Assembly: GCA_019419455.1 (NCBI GenBank)
Contig: DXZW01000015.1
Span: 1 to 48,002, forward strand
Direction: 5' to 3'
Source: Collinsella sp.
Lineage (GTDB): Bacteria; Actinomycetota; Coriobacteriia; Coriobacteriales; Coriobacteriaceae
DNA length: 48,002 nt
Notes under the pieces: generated by a model
The model's database searches: none
The model's input: only the letters and a program-made list of their open reading frames with translations
Told to the model about the DNA's origin: nothing
Position numbers and translations under genes: made by a program
Part shown: piece by piece, positions 1-8,181 of the stretch
Position numbering within the stretch: position 1 is the first letter of the stretch
How the letters are laid out: each line of letters starts with the position of its first letter

Positions 1-826
1 GCGATTGGCGAAAATACGTTGGTGAAAATGGTGAAAAATATATTGACGCTAACATGCCGGAGCGGAACCTCGAGAAGTCGCCGACCTCGGACGCGAAGGC
101 GGCGGCGAGCGCGAACCCGCACCCCTTGATCGACTGGAGCGCCTCGACCTCCGCCGAGAGGGGGCCCGCCGCGACGGCGGCCCTGTACTCGGCGAGGAGG
201 TCGTCGCGCGTCTCGGCGGCCGCCTCGACCTCGTTCCTCAGCGCCGCAAGCGCCCGGATGCCGCCGTCGTCGGCGGGCCGAACCTTGTCGAGCCACCTGA
301 GGAAGTCGTACGTCCAGTACCTCCGGGGGTTTCCGGCCGGCGTCGTGCCGCCGTAGACATAGCCGCGGCGGGCCAGGAACGCCAGGAGCCGCTGCTTCGC
401 CGCCGCGAGCCTCGCGGTCGCGGCGTCGTGGGCGGCGGCGAGGTCCCTGAGCCCCTCGATCTCGGGGGACGGCACCCATACCGGGGAGATATCGTGCGAC
501 AGTATCGCCTTGGCCATCCTGGCCGCGTCGTTGCGGTCGTTCTTGGACGAGAGGTCGGCCGCCGACCTCGGGACCTTGGAGACGGCCGCGACGACGCAGT
601 CGACGCCGAGCCCGGAGAGCTCCCTCTGCGGGGCGAAGCCGAGGTAGCCGCTCTCGTAGGCGGCGAGCGACGGGCCGGGGAAGCCCGACATCCACTCCGC
701 GACCTCGCCCCACGGGTTGCCGCGGAACCTCCTCGTCACGGCCTCGCCCGTCTCCGCGTCGAGCGCGCAGACGGTGGTGGACCTGAGGTGTACGTCCATT
801 CCGAAGGCGGTAGAATATCTAGGCAC
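1..826 (-). CDS. IS110-family transposase, N-terminal part, truncated at its 3' end
   Basis: The minus strand is open from a GTG at 826, with a GGGAGG Shine-Dalgarno 5 nt upstream, to the window edge. The N-terminus carries the DEDD-type RuvC-like fold of IS110 transposases: GMDVH with the first Asp, then YESGYLG, then KNDRNDA with the later acidic residues, followed by a helical region ending in IKGCGFALAAAFASEVGDFSRF. In the family this is followed by a C-terminal Transposase_20 domain with the catalytic serine. Here the family-like sequence stops near position 55, and the next 50 bases are AT-rich and do not read like transposase. So the gene is probably cut off by a deletion or rearrangement as well as by the window edge. 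The function as a recombinase is known for the family. An ATG at 799 is an alternative start, but the GTG has the better ribosome site. Confidence 0.85.
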   Translation of the reverse strand, partial: MPRYSTAFGMDVHLRSTTVCALDAETGEAVTRRFRGNPWGEVAEWMSGFPGPSLAAYESGYLGFAPQRELSGLGVDCVVAAVSKVPRSAADLSSKNDRNDAARMAKAILSHDISPVWVPSPEIEGLRDLAAAHDAATARLAAAKQRLLAFLARRGYVYGGTTPAGNPRRYWTYDFLRWLDKVRPADDGGIRALAALRNEVEAAAETRDDLLAEYRAAVAAGPLSAEVEALQSIKGCGFALAAAFASEVGDFSRFRSGMLASIYFSPFSPTYFRQS

Positions 827-965
827 GGGAGCCTCCCAACCTCGTTGCGGCGCGGCTGCGCCTCTGGCACTTCAACAACATTGTCGCAGCCCCGACCCGC
901 GGTCACGAGCGGGGGCTCCTGTCGTTTCCGTGCCCCTGGATTGGGTCATAGTGTCTGTCGTTTCC
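827..965 (-). ncRNA. Possible bridge-RNA region upstream of the IS110 transposase
   Basis: About 140 nt of non-coding sequence precede the transposase, which is where IS110-group elements encode their bridge RNA. A stem is visible: GGCTGCG at 854-860 pairs with CGCAGCC at 885-891 around a 24-nt loop. AGCCCC at 888-893 can pair with GGGGCT at 912-917. The 11-mer CTGTCGTTTCC occurs at 919-929 and again at 955-965. The position and stem are seen; the bridge-RNA role is inference, and the ends of the element were not identified. Confidence 0.3.
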
Positions 966-1005
966 AAGACATCGGCGTTGCCTTGCTTCGGGAATGCGGC
1001 AGATA

Positions 1006-1044
1006 GGGACGTTCCTTTTCTGCCGGCAGTTTGGGACACTCCTT
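1006..1044. repeat. 39-nt dispersed repeat, copy 1
   Basis: This segment matches 2517-2555 in 38 of 39 positions and in the same orientation. It contains the perfect palindrome CTGCCGGCAG followed by TTTGGGACACTCCTT. Upstream CGGCAGA (998-1004) can pair with TCTGCCG (1019-1025). The two copies bracket the DUF4143 ATPase gene. Confidence 0.85.
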
Positions 1045-1067
1045 ACGGGACACCCCCTCCACAGCGC

Positions 1068-2369
1068 CTATGCCAGCTTGTCGATTTGCCCAATCTCCCA
1101 GAGCGGAATGTTGACGAGCGTGCCCTCGTCTCTATATGCCGCTAACGATGTTCTCACGCAGCGCTCGAGCTTGAACTTCTCGCAGGCAATCCTCAGGCTC
1201 TTTGCTTTGAGGTTCTCTGCCGCCTTGACCTCGAGCGGAAGCACGGTCCCCGCATGGTCGATGGCAAAGTCAGTCTCTGCATTGCCGGAGGAGGATGACC
1301 AATACGCGGGAGTTTTGCCTTGGAGCAAAAGCTCCTGTGCGACGTATTGCTCGGTCAGCGAGCCTTTGAACTCCGTAAAAACAGCGGGCCCGTTCAGAAC
1401 AATGGCTGGCGAGAGGCCGGAGAGTGCTCCGAGGATGCCGGTGTCGATGCAGAACAGCTTGAAGCCCGAGAGATCCTCGTAGCTTGTGAGCGGTGATCTT
1501 AGGGCGGAAACACGTGGTACCTTATGAACGATTCCATAGTCCATGAGCCACTGGAGGCTTTCCTCAAAATCGCGTGCGCGCGCCCCGGGACGGAGCGCAC
1601 CGTAGACGAACTTCTTGTTTTCCTTTGCGAGCTGGCCGGGAAGGGATTTCCAAACCAGCCTCATGCGCTCGACGATGCGGGCTGGCGCATGCTTGCCAAA
1701 ATCGGATTCGTAAGCTTCGATGATTTGCTGCTGAAGCCTGCGGGCCTCGATGAAATCGTGGGAGGCGGCGAAAGCGGAGACAACTTCTGGCATGCCACCG
1801 ACAACGAGGTATTCCTTGAGCAGGCGCTCGAGCTTTTCGGAAACGTTTGCCAGCAGGTCCATGTCTGCGGCAAGGATGGCATCTGCGAGCGGATCGCCAT
1901 CGACGGCACGAACGAACTCGACAAACCCCATGGGGCGCATGGTAAGCTGGTCGATCTTGCCGACGGGGAACGACTCGTTTTCGCGTCGGAGCGCGAGCCC
2001 CATATAGGAGCCGGCTGCCATGATATGGTATTCCGGCGCCAGCTCGTTGAAGTATTTGAGCGAGGTGATGCCACGCGGTGCCTCTTGGATTTCGTCGAAG
2101 ATGATGAGCGTGTCTGTCGGCGTTATGGTCTGGCCGCGCAGGAGCTCTATCTGGGAGATGATGCGTTTGGGGTCAAGGCTTCCGTCGAACAGCGAACGTG
2201 CGCCCGGTTCGAGCATAAAGTCAAAACGGATGACGTTTTGATACTGCTGGCCTGCGAATTCGTTAAGAAGCCAGGTTTTTCCCGTCTGGCGGGCCCCCTT
2301 AAGCAGGAGGGGCTTGCGGTTTGTCCTAGATTTCCAAGCGATGAGTTCGTCCATTAGCTGTCGCTGCAT
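1068..2369 (-). CDS. AAA-type ATPase with DUF4143 domain
   Basis: A 433-aa protein. The N-terminal AAA_14 domain has a Walker A motif, GARQTGKT, at about residues 25-32, and a Walker B with IIFDEIQ near residue 90. The C-terminal half is DUF4143, with SGNAETDFAI and LPLEVKAAENLKAKSLR, which resembles a degenerate PD-(D/E)XK nuclease core. The start is supported by AGGAGG 4 nt before the ATG. Proteins of this family are common and often duplicated in gut bacteria; their cellular role is not established. The gene stands alone. It is preceded by three 33-nt tandem repeats (2411-2499) and bracketed by 39-nt direct repeats, so it looks like a self-contained accessory cassette. Family assignment is firm, function unknown. 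Confidence 0.9.
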   Translation of the reverse strand: MQRQLMDELIAWKSRTNRKPLLLKGARQTGKTWLLNEFAGQQYQNVIRFDFMLEPGARSLFDGSLDPKRIISQIELLRGQTITPTDTLIIFDEIQEAPRGITSLKYFNELAPEYHIMAAGSYMGLALRRENESFPVGKIDQLTMRPMGFVEFVRAVDGDPLADAILAADMDLLANVSEKLERLLKEYLVVGGMPEVVSAFAASHDFIEARRLQQQIIEAYESDFGKHAPARIVERMRLVWKSLPGQLAKENKKFVYGALRPGARARDFEESLQWLMDYGIVHKVPRVSALRSPLTSYEDLSGFKLFCIDTGILGALSGLSPAIVLNGPAVFTEFKGSLTEQYVAQELLLQGKTPAYWSSSSGNAETDFAIDHAGTVLPLEVKAAENLKAKSLRIACEKFKLERCVRTSLAAYRDEGTLVNIPLWEIGQIDKLA

Positions 2370-2410
2370 ACTGCCTCCTAACGATCATGTTTAGTATAAG
2401 ACTGTTTTGG

Positions 2411-2499
2411 TCTTTCCATTGAAAAATGTGGGAATGAACCACGTCTTTCCATCGAATAATGTGGGAGGCAATCACGTTTTTCCATCGAATAATGTGAGG
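2411..2499. repeat. 33-nt tandem repeats upstream of the DUF4143 gene
   Basis: Units lie at 2411-2443, 2444-2476 and a partial one at 2477-2499. Each has the core TTTCCATYGAAWAATGTG. The repeats start about 40 nt upstream of the ATPase start codon, in the expected promoter region. An operator or autoregulatory role is inference. There are no spacers, so this is not a CRISPR. Confidence 0.85.
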
Positions 2500-2516
2500 G
2501 TTTAGGTAGGCATCTG

Positions 2517-2555
2517 GGGACGTTCTTTTTCTGCCGGCAGTTTGGGACACTCCTT
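2517..2555. repeat. 39-nt dispersed repeat, copy 2
   Basis: Second copy of the repeat at 1006-1044, with one mismatch and the same orientation. It contains CTGCCGGCAG and TTTGGGACACTCCTT. The pair encloses about 1.5 kb holding the DUF4143 gene and its tandem repeats. Confidence 0.85.
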
Positions 2556-2589
2556 GTTTTGGTGCAAATTAGTTACCCTTGCATCAGAA

Positions 2590-2627
2590 AACGGCACCCG
2601 TCGGCGATGTTGCCGGCGGGCGCCGTT
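2590..2627 (-). terminator. Intrinsic terminator after galT
   Basis: The arms 2590-2605 and 2612-2627 form a GC-rich 16-bp hairpin with two mismatches and a 6-nt loop. On the minus strand it is followed by TTTTCTG. It lies about 45 nt past the galT stop. Confidence 0.7.
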
Positions 2628-2673
2628 GTCTTGAAGACGAAATGATCCGTTTTCCTTCGTCCCCAGGGGATCA

Positions 2674-4302
2674 TTACAGTGAGTCGATAAAGCGCTGCTG
2701 GGCGGCGCGGCCGGATTCGTCCCATTTAAAGACGCCGGCGTTGTCGAGTACGTGGCCAAACACCACGCCGACCTCCTCGTGCAGGATGTCGATGGCATTA
2801 TCCGCCGTAAGATCGTCGGCGCGGCGAGCAAAAACGTCCTCGGCCCATGCGGCGTGGCTGTGGCAAAGGTCGTCGCCCTCGAGCGCGCTGGCAAGGTCGT
2901 AGCTGGCATCGGCCTTGGCCGCCAGCAGGTGCTCGCGGACAGCGCCGAGCTCGGGAACCAAGCGCGGCGGCAAAATCGCCAGGCCCATGACCTCGATCAG
3001 GCCGATGTTCTCCTTCTTAATGTGGTGATACTCGGCATGCGGGTGGAACACGCCCAGCGGATGCTCGTCGGTCGTGATGTTGCAGCGAAGCGCCAGGTAG
3101 GCCTCGTAGATCTCGCCGCCGGCATTGCCGCGGGAGTCGACGCGGCGGATGACCGGCGTCACGGTGTTGTGCGCCACGCCGTCGGCCGTGTGCGCGATGA
3201 CGCCCACCGACTCATCGGTCCACTCGCGCCAGGCGAGGATAATCTTCTCGGTGGCATCGAGCAGCTGAGCGCGGTCGTGCGAGCGCAGGCGCAGCACCGA
3301 GAGCGGCCACTGCAGCACAGTGCCGGTGACCTGGTCAAAACCGGGCACGCTAAACTGCGAGACCTCGGCGGCATGCATCATGGGGAACTCGTGCGCGCCG
3401 CCCTGGAAGTGGTCGTGCGACAGAATCGAGCCGCCCACGATAGGCAGGTCGGCGTTGGAGCCGATGAAGTAATGCGGGAACAGGTCCACAAAGTCGAGCA
3501 GGCAGGTCAAGCCCTTGCGGTCGACGTGCATCGGACGATGCTCGGAGCTCATGGCAATGCAGTGCTCGTTAAAGTACGCGTACGGACTGTACTGGAAGCC
3601 CCAGCGCTCGCCGTCGAGCTGGATGGGGATAACGCGCAGGTTCTGACGGGCGGGGTGGGCGCCGCCGTCGGCTGTTGCGGAACGTCCTGGATAGCCCTCG
3701 TTTTCGATACAGAGCTGGCAGGCGGGATACTTCTCGCCCGTGTTCTTGGCCGCACCGGCCGCGGCGATATCGCGCGGGTCCTTTTCGGGCTTGGACAGGT
3801 TGATGGTGATCTCAAGATCGCCCCAGTTGGTAGGGGTGCTCCATTTGATGTTGCGCGCGATGGCGGCACGGCGCACGTAGCCGGCGTCGCAGCACAGGCC
3901 GTAGAACCAGTCGGTCGCGGCGCGGGGCTCATTGACGCCCATACGTCCGTTGAACTCCTCGTTTACAACCGAAGGCCTCGGCATGAGCGCGCCCATGATG
4001 CGCATGGCGATGCGGTCGCGGCCCGACGCCGTGTCCTCGGCAGCACCGTTGGCAACGGCGGCCTCGGAAAGCACGGCAAGCGTGCCTTCAAGGTCAAAGT
4101 CGGGCAGGGTATCGGGGTGCAAAAGTGAGAGTTTCTCAACCTGGAGCGCCCAGGCCATATCGAGTGCGGGACCCGTGGCGCCGATGCACTCCAAAATGGT
4201 GTTGTATGCCCAGATCCGGTCGTCCTGGCCGATCATCGATCGGTGGATGGCGTACTCGATCAGGTTCTGCGCGGCCTCTCGCACGTCAGTCATTACAGCC
4301 AT
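2674..4302 (-). CDS. galT: UDP-glucose--hexose-1-phosphate uridylyltransferase, class II
   Basis: A 542-aa protein, somewhat longer than the roughly 500 aa usual for the Firmicutes-type GalT family. It transfers UMP from UDP-glucose to galactose-1-phosphate in the cytoplasmic Leloir pathway. The central segment GGSILSHDHFQGGAHEFPM carries the HxH motif expected at the active site, and FNEHCIAMSSEHRPMHV and GGEIYEAYLALRCNITTDEHPLGV are also family-like. Two starts are possible: ATG 4302, with AAGGGGG about 10 nt upstream, or ATG 4293, which overlaps the galK stop as TAATG. The longer form is reported. It is translated after galK in a tight two-gene operon. galE and galM are not in the window. 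Confidence 0.92.
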   Translation of the reverse strand: MAVMTDVREAAQNLIEYAIHRSMIGQDDRIWAYNTILECIGATGPALDMAWALQVEKLSLLHPDTLPDFDLEGTLAVLSEAAVANGAAEDTASGRDRIAMRIMGALMPRPSVVNEEFNGRMGVNEPRAATDWFYGLCCDAGYVRRAAIARNIKWSTPTNWGDLEITINLSKPEKDPRDIAAAGAAKNTGEKYPACQLCIENEGYPGRSATADGGAHPARQNLRVIPIQLDGERWGFQYSPYAYFNEHCIAMSSEHRPMHVDRKGLTCLLDFVDLFPHYFIGSNADLPIVGGSILSHDHFQGGAHEFPMMHAAEVSQFSVPGFDQVTGTVLQWPLSVLRLRSHDRAQLLDATEKIILAWREWTDESVGVIAHTADGVAHNTVTPVIRRVDSRGNAGGEIYEAYLALRCNITTDEHPLGVFHPHAEYHHIKKENIGLIEVMGLAILPPRLVPELGAVREHLLAAKADASYDLASALEGDDLCHSHAAWAEDVFARRADDLTADNAIDILHEEVGVVFGHVLDNAGVFKWDESGRAAQQRFIDSL

Positions 4303-5498
4303 GCCGCGTAAGCCCCCTTGTCAGAGATGGCGTAGTGGCGGGCAGAGCCCTCGCCCAGCCAGCCGTTCATCTTGGCAATGAAGGTGTCGACCAGATCGAG
4401 CGGCACGAAGGCCTGGATGGTGCCACCAAAGCCGCCACCGTGGATACGGACGGCGCCGCGGCCGTCGAGCACGTGCTCGGCCAGCGCCAGGGCATACATG
4501 GAAGGCTGCTCGGAACCCAGCTTGGCAACAACATTCTGCAGGTACATGGCAGAGCTGGCGCCGGACTCGCGCGTCAGGACCAGGAACTGGTCAATGTCGC
4601 CGGCGTTGAGCGCTGCCCAGCGCTTGTCGACCAGGCCGTTCTCGTACCAGTAGTGAACGGCGCGCAGGCAGGCGCGGTCGCCCAGCTTGGCGCGCAGCTC
4701 GGGGAGCTTGGCGTCAAAGTCGGCAACGTTGACCTCGCACAGGCGTGCCTTGCCAAACTCGGCGGCGACGTCCTGCATCTCGCGCGGAACGGCGGCGTAG
4801 TCGTCGGTAGCCGCCACATGGTCGGCGCCAACCTTAACAAGCACAAGCGCATAACCGTGATCCTCAAAGTTGAGCTCGAGCTTTTGGGTCTTAGGCTGGG
4901 CCTGGTCCTCAAAGTCCATGTAGGCAAGGCCGCCCAGGCACACAGCGGCCTGGTCCATCAGACCGCAGGGCTTGCCGTAGTAGTTGTTCTCGGTGCGCTG
5001 GCTCATCTGGGCGAGTGCGACGGGTTCAATGGCGGGCGCGCCCCAGAGCGTCTCCATGGCACGGCCGTACGCGGCCTCGACGGCAGCAGAGCTGGAAAGA
5101 CCACCGCCCGAGGGGACGGAGCAGGTGAAGGCGAAGTCGAAGCCCTTGGGCTCAACACCAAGCGCTGCGACCTCATGGGCCATACCGCGCACGAGGCTTG
5201 CGGACGTGCCCTTCTCGGACTCCTGAATATCCAGCGTGTTGAGCGTGATCTCAAACGTAGGATAGCCCTCGTCGGCTACGCGAACCTTGTTGGAATCGGT
5301 TGCCACGGCGATGCCGTCAACGGCGACATCGAGCGAGCCGGCGATAACGTGACCGCCCTCGTGATCGGTGTGATTGCCGCTGATCTCGGAGCGGCCGGGC
5401 GCGTGCACGTAGAGCACCTGGCGGTCGCCGATGGGGCCAAACTCCTCCTCAAACAGCTTGGTGAGCGTGGCGAGTGTCTTTTCGTCGGGGGTGGTCAT
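4293..5498 (-). CDS. galK: Galactokinase
   Basis: A 401-aa GHMP kinase that phosphorylates galactose at C1 with ATP, the first committed step of the Leloir pathway. The galactokinase signature GRSEISGNHTDHEGG lies near residue 35, the GHMP ATP-binding motif PSGGGLSSSAAVEAA near residue 125, and the C-terminal GGGFGGTIQAFVP motif near residue 355. The start at 5498 is chosen because GAAAGGA precedes it by 5-6 nt and the sequence from MTTPDEK matches the family N-terminus. An upstream in-frame extension to 5570 has no family character. The gene is first in the galK-galT operon and divergent from a LacI-type regulator, with matching operator-like sites in between. Confidence 0.95.
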   Translation of the reverse strand: MTTPDEKTLATLTKLFEEEFGPIGDRQVLYVHAPGRSEISGNHTDHEGGHVIAGSLDVAVDGIAVATDSNKVRVADEGYPTFEITLNTLDIQESEKGTSASLVRGMAHEVAALGVEPKGFDFAFTCSVPSGGGLSSSAAVEAAYGRAMETLWGAPAIEPVALAQMSQRTENNYYGKPCGLMDQAAVCLGGLAYMDFEDQAQPKTQKLELNFEDHGYALVLVKVGADHVAATDDYAAVPREMQDVAAEFGKARLCEVNVADFDAKLPELRAKLGDRACLRAVHYWYENGLVDKRWAALNAGDIDQFLVLTRESGASSAMYLQNVVAKLGSEQPSMYALALAEHVLDGRGAVRIHGGGFGGTIQAFVPLDLVDTFIAKMNGWLGEGSARHYAISDKGAYAAWL

Positions 5499-5543
5499 GA
5501 GGGTCCTTTCCTTGGCGCGTACTGACGAGTTTTCCGTCGTAGT

Positions 5544-5742
5544 GAGTACGTTAACAATCTGAAGCGGCATAAACTCAGCATCTACGATGCCGCACGTTAC
5601 GGGCTATGTTAACGTACTCATAACACAACACTTATCACTTTTTGAGAATCTGGTAATCGGTAGAAATTCAGCCGTGAACGGTACTGCCGTATGGACTTAT
5701 AGAGCAGAAGAGATGCAGATAGAAAAAGTAGAGTACGTTAAC
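5544..5742. promoter_or_regulatory. Divergent control region with three operator-like sites
   Basis: The 12-mer GAGTACGTTAAC occurs at 5544-5555 and 5731-5742, and its exact inverse GTTAACGTACTC at 5608-5619. Each is a pseudo-palindrome centred on CG, as is typical for LacI-family operators. The sites lie between galK and the regulator gene. Three copies allow looping, but binding by the neighbouring regulator is inference. No RNA or small gene is apparent in this 340-bp gap. Confidence 0.7.
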
Positions 5743-5836
5743 ATGCGTCCGACGATAGCGGGCCTCGGCGCGGGATGTATTTCTGCCCGGGCCGGCATGC
5801 ACGCTATTCAGATCTCTCAAGGGTGAAGGAGATCCT

Positions 5837-6868
5837 GTGGCAAGGCGCCCGTCCAACGATACCAGTTCGCGTCCGGTCTCCATGGCCGACGTCGCCCGCG
5901 CTGCTGGCGTTTCGCAGCAGACGGTTTCGCGCGTCGCCAACGGCTTGCCCAACGTTAACGAACAGACGCGCCAGCGCGTGCAGGCCGCTATGCAAGAGCT
6001 TGGCTTTCGTCCGAGTTATGCCGGTCGCTCGCTGCGCGACGGCCGTTACCATTCGGTCGGGCTGTGCGTCAACGATGTCACCAAGTTTGGGAACCTCTCA
6101 ATGATCGACGGCATCGCCAGCGCAGCTCGCGAGCATAATTGCGCCATCACGCTGGTCGAGATGTCCAAGACCGAGGAGTTTTCGCTTGCCGAGGCCACGC
6201 GTCGTATGGCCGCGCTGCCCGTGGACGGTATCATCATCGGCATGAGTCGCATGGCGCCCGATTTCGAGACGTTCGATCCGTTGCCGGGCATTGGAACGGT
6301 CATCGTTACCATGTACGCGCATCCGCGCGTGACCACGGTCGATTCCGACCATTACGGCTGCTCGCTCTTGCTTATGGATCACCTGTTTGAGCTGGGGCAC
6401 GAGCAGATTCGCTATATTGGCGGCCCGTCGTTCTCGGTCGACGAGCAATTTCGTCGCGCCGGTTGGCAGGATGCGCTCGAGCGTAAGCACATCGAGCCGG
6501 CAGAGCCACTCGAGGGCGACTGGTCTGCCAACAGCGGCTACGAGGCCGCTCGGTACTTGGCTGAGCACGACCGCACCATGACGGCGATTTACGCGGCAAA
6601 CGACCAGATGGCAAACGGCGCCATTGCCGCGCTGCGCGATAGCGGCTTGCGCGTGCCCGAGGACGTGAGCGTGGTGGGCGTCGATGACTCGCTCGACGAC
6701 TTTGTCGCACATAACGAGCTCACGACCGTTCGATTCGATCTGCATCAGCGCGGGCGCGAGGTGTTCGAGCGCGCAGTTCCCAAGGCGGGGGCATCGGACA
6801 AAACCGTCGCCATTCGTATTCCCGGTCAGCTCATCGTTCGACACACCACGGCAGCGCCGCGCGCATAG
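5837..6868 (+). CDS. LacI-family transcriptional regulator, probable galactose repressor
   Basis: A 343-aa protein with an N-terminal LacI helix-turn-helix at about residues 15-40 (SMADVARAAGVSQQTVSRV and NGLPNVNEQTRQRVQAAM), a hinge (LGFRPSYAGRSLR), then a periplasmic-binding-protein-like effector domain that ends with DDSLDDFVAHNELTTVRFD. The GTG start at 5837 is supported by AAGGAG 5 nt upstream. It is transcribed away from galK-galT, and the shared region holds three copies of a CG-centred pseudo-palindrome. A role as galactose-responsive repressor of galKT is inferred from this arrangement. The effector could be galactose, galactose-1-phosphate or another sugar. Confidence 0.9.
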   Translation: MARRPSNDTSSRPVSMADVARAAGVSQQTVSRVANGLPNVNEQTRQRVQAAMQELGFRPSYAGRSLRDGRYHSVGLCVNDVTKFGNLSMIDGIASAAREHNCAITLVEMSKTEEFSLAEATRRMAALPVDGIIIGMSRMAPDFETFDPLPGIGTVIVTMYAHPRVTTVDSDHYGCSLLLMDHLFELGHEQIRYIGGPSFSVDEQFRRAGWQDALERKHIEPAEPLEGDWSANSGYEAARYLAEHDRTMTAIYAANDQMANGAIAALRDSGLRVPEDVSVVGVDDSLDDFVAHNELTTVRFDLHQRGREVFERAVPKAGASDKTVAIRIPGQLIVRHTTAAPRA

Positions 6869-6951
6869 TTTTCGCAGGTCAACGGCTCGGCGTTGCATAT
6901 CAATAACAATCGGTAAGGATGCCGGCAGATAGCCGTGACTATGAAGGCGAG

Positions 6952-6960
6952 TGCTATGAT
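6952..6960 (+). promoter_or_regulatory. Extended -10 promoter of the flavodiiron protein gene
   Basis: TGCTATGAT fits an extended -10 element (TGN followed by TATGAT), 38 nt before the start codon. No convincing -35 hexamer is present. Confidence 0.5.
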
Positions 6961-6997
6961 AGACGGGTTCATTTGTCTATCTAGGAGGCTTTGCCTG

Positions 6998-8158
6998 ATG
7001 GAGATCACCAAGGATATCCGCTACATTGGCGTTGACGATCATGACATCGACCTGTTCGAGGGCCAGTACGACGTGTCCGAGAACGGTATGGCATACAACA
7101 GCTACGTTATCTTGGGCGAGAAGATCGCTGTCGCCGATTCGGTCGATGGCGGCTTTGTCGATGAGTGGCTCGGTAACCTCGAATCCGTGCTCAACGGCCG
7201 CACGCCCGACTACCTGGTCATCCATCACATGGAGCCCGATCACTCCGCCGGCATCGCCGCCTTTATGGAGCGCTATCCCCAGGCGCAGATTGTGGCAAGC
7301 ATGGGCGCCTTCCGCATGATGGTCAACTACTTTGGCACCGACTTCCCCGAGCGCAAGATGGTTGTCAAAGAGGGTGACGTGCTTGATCTGGGCGGCCACA
7401 GCCTGACCTTTGTCGGCGCCCCCAACGTTCACTGGCCCGAGGTACTCTTCTCCTACGAGGCTACCGACAAGGTGCTCTTTAGTGCCGACGGCTTTGGCAA
7501 GTTCGGCGCCAACGACATCGAGGACCCGGAAGGCTGGGCTTGCGAAGCGCGCCGCTACTACTTTGGCATCGTCGGTAAGTTCGGCAAATTCGTGCAGACC
7601 GTGCTCAAGAAGGCCGCCGATCTGGATATCCAGATCATCTGCCCGCTTCATGGTCCCGTGCTGACTGAGAACCTGGGCTACTACCTCGACACTTACAACA
7701 CCTGGTCGAGCTATCAGCCCGAGGACGAGGGCATCACCATTGCCTACGCGAGCGTCTACGGCCACCTGAAGGCTGCCGTCGAGGAGCTTGCATCTGCGCT
7801 CGAGGCTCGCGGCCAGAAGGTTTCCGTCTTTGACCTAGCTCGCGACGACATGGCCGAGGCCGTTGAGGATGCGTTCCGCTACGACCGTCTGGTGCTCGCC
7901 TCCATCACCTATCAGGGCGAGATCTTCCCGTTTATGAGCACCTTCATCCACACGCTCGCCGAGCATGCCTACCAGAACCGCACCGTGGCGCTCGTCGAGG
8001 CCGGTTCTTGGGCACCTGCCGCCGCTAAGGTTATGACCAAGGAACTCGAGGGTATGAAAGACATCACGCTGACGCAGAACAAGGTGACCGTCCTGGGTTC
8101 GCTCAACGACGCATCGCGCGCCCAGATTGAGGCCCTCGCTGACGAGCTCTCCAAGTAG
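6998..8158 (+). CDS. fprA: A-type flavodiiron protein (oxygen/NO reductase)
   Basis: A 386-aa protein. The first 250 residues form a metallo-beta-lactamase-like domain with the di-iron ligand motif HHMEPDHS near residue 80 and further ligands at FVGAPNVHWPE and ICPLHGP. The C-terminal 140 residues form a flavodoxin domain that binds FMN (IAYASVYGHLKAAVEELA). Flavodiiron proteins reduce O2 to water or NO to N2O in the cytoplasm of anaerobes, using rubredoxin, F420H2 or a similar donor. The start at 6998 has AGGAGG 9 nt upstream; longer in-frame readings from 6935 lack a ribosome site. It is a single-gene unit ended by the hairpin at 8182-8220. It likely protects oxygen-labile enzymes such as the PFL system in this window. 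Confidence 0.93.
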   Translation: MEITKDIRYIGVDDHDIDLFEGQYDVSENGMAYNSYVILGEKIAVADSVDGGFVDEWLGNLESVLNGRTPDYLVIHHMEPDHSAGIAAFMERYPQAQIVASMGAFRMMVNYFGTDFPERKMVVKEGDVLDLGGHSLTFVGAPNVHWPEVLFSYEATDKVLFSADGFGKFGANDIEDPEGWACEARRYYFGIVGKFGKFVQTVLKKAADLDIQIICPLHGPVLTENLGYYLDTYNTWSSYQPEDEGITIAYASVYGHLKAAVEELASALEARGQKVSVFDLARDDMAEAVEDAFRYDRLVLASITYQGEIFPFMSTFIHTLAEHAYQNRTVALVEAGSWAPAAAKVMTKELEGMKDITLTQNKVTVLGSLNDASRAQIEALADELSK

Positions 8159-8181
8159 CGATACGTTCACGTTTAACGCTC

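Noticed and set aside
54..1006. Plus-strand frames over the IS110 region
   Set aside because: They are antisense to the transposase frame, which has a good start site and clear DEDD motifs.
2411..2499. Possible CRISPR array
   Set aside because: The 33-nt units are directly adjacent with no spacers and there are no cas genes.
2326..2550. A 74-codon minus-strand frame encoding an 11-residue repeat (IIRWK)
   Set aside because: The repeat simply translates the 33-nt DNA tandem repeats, and the frame overlaps the start of the DUF4143 gene.
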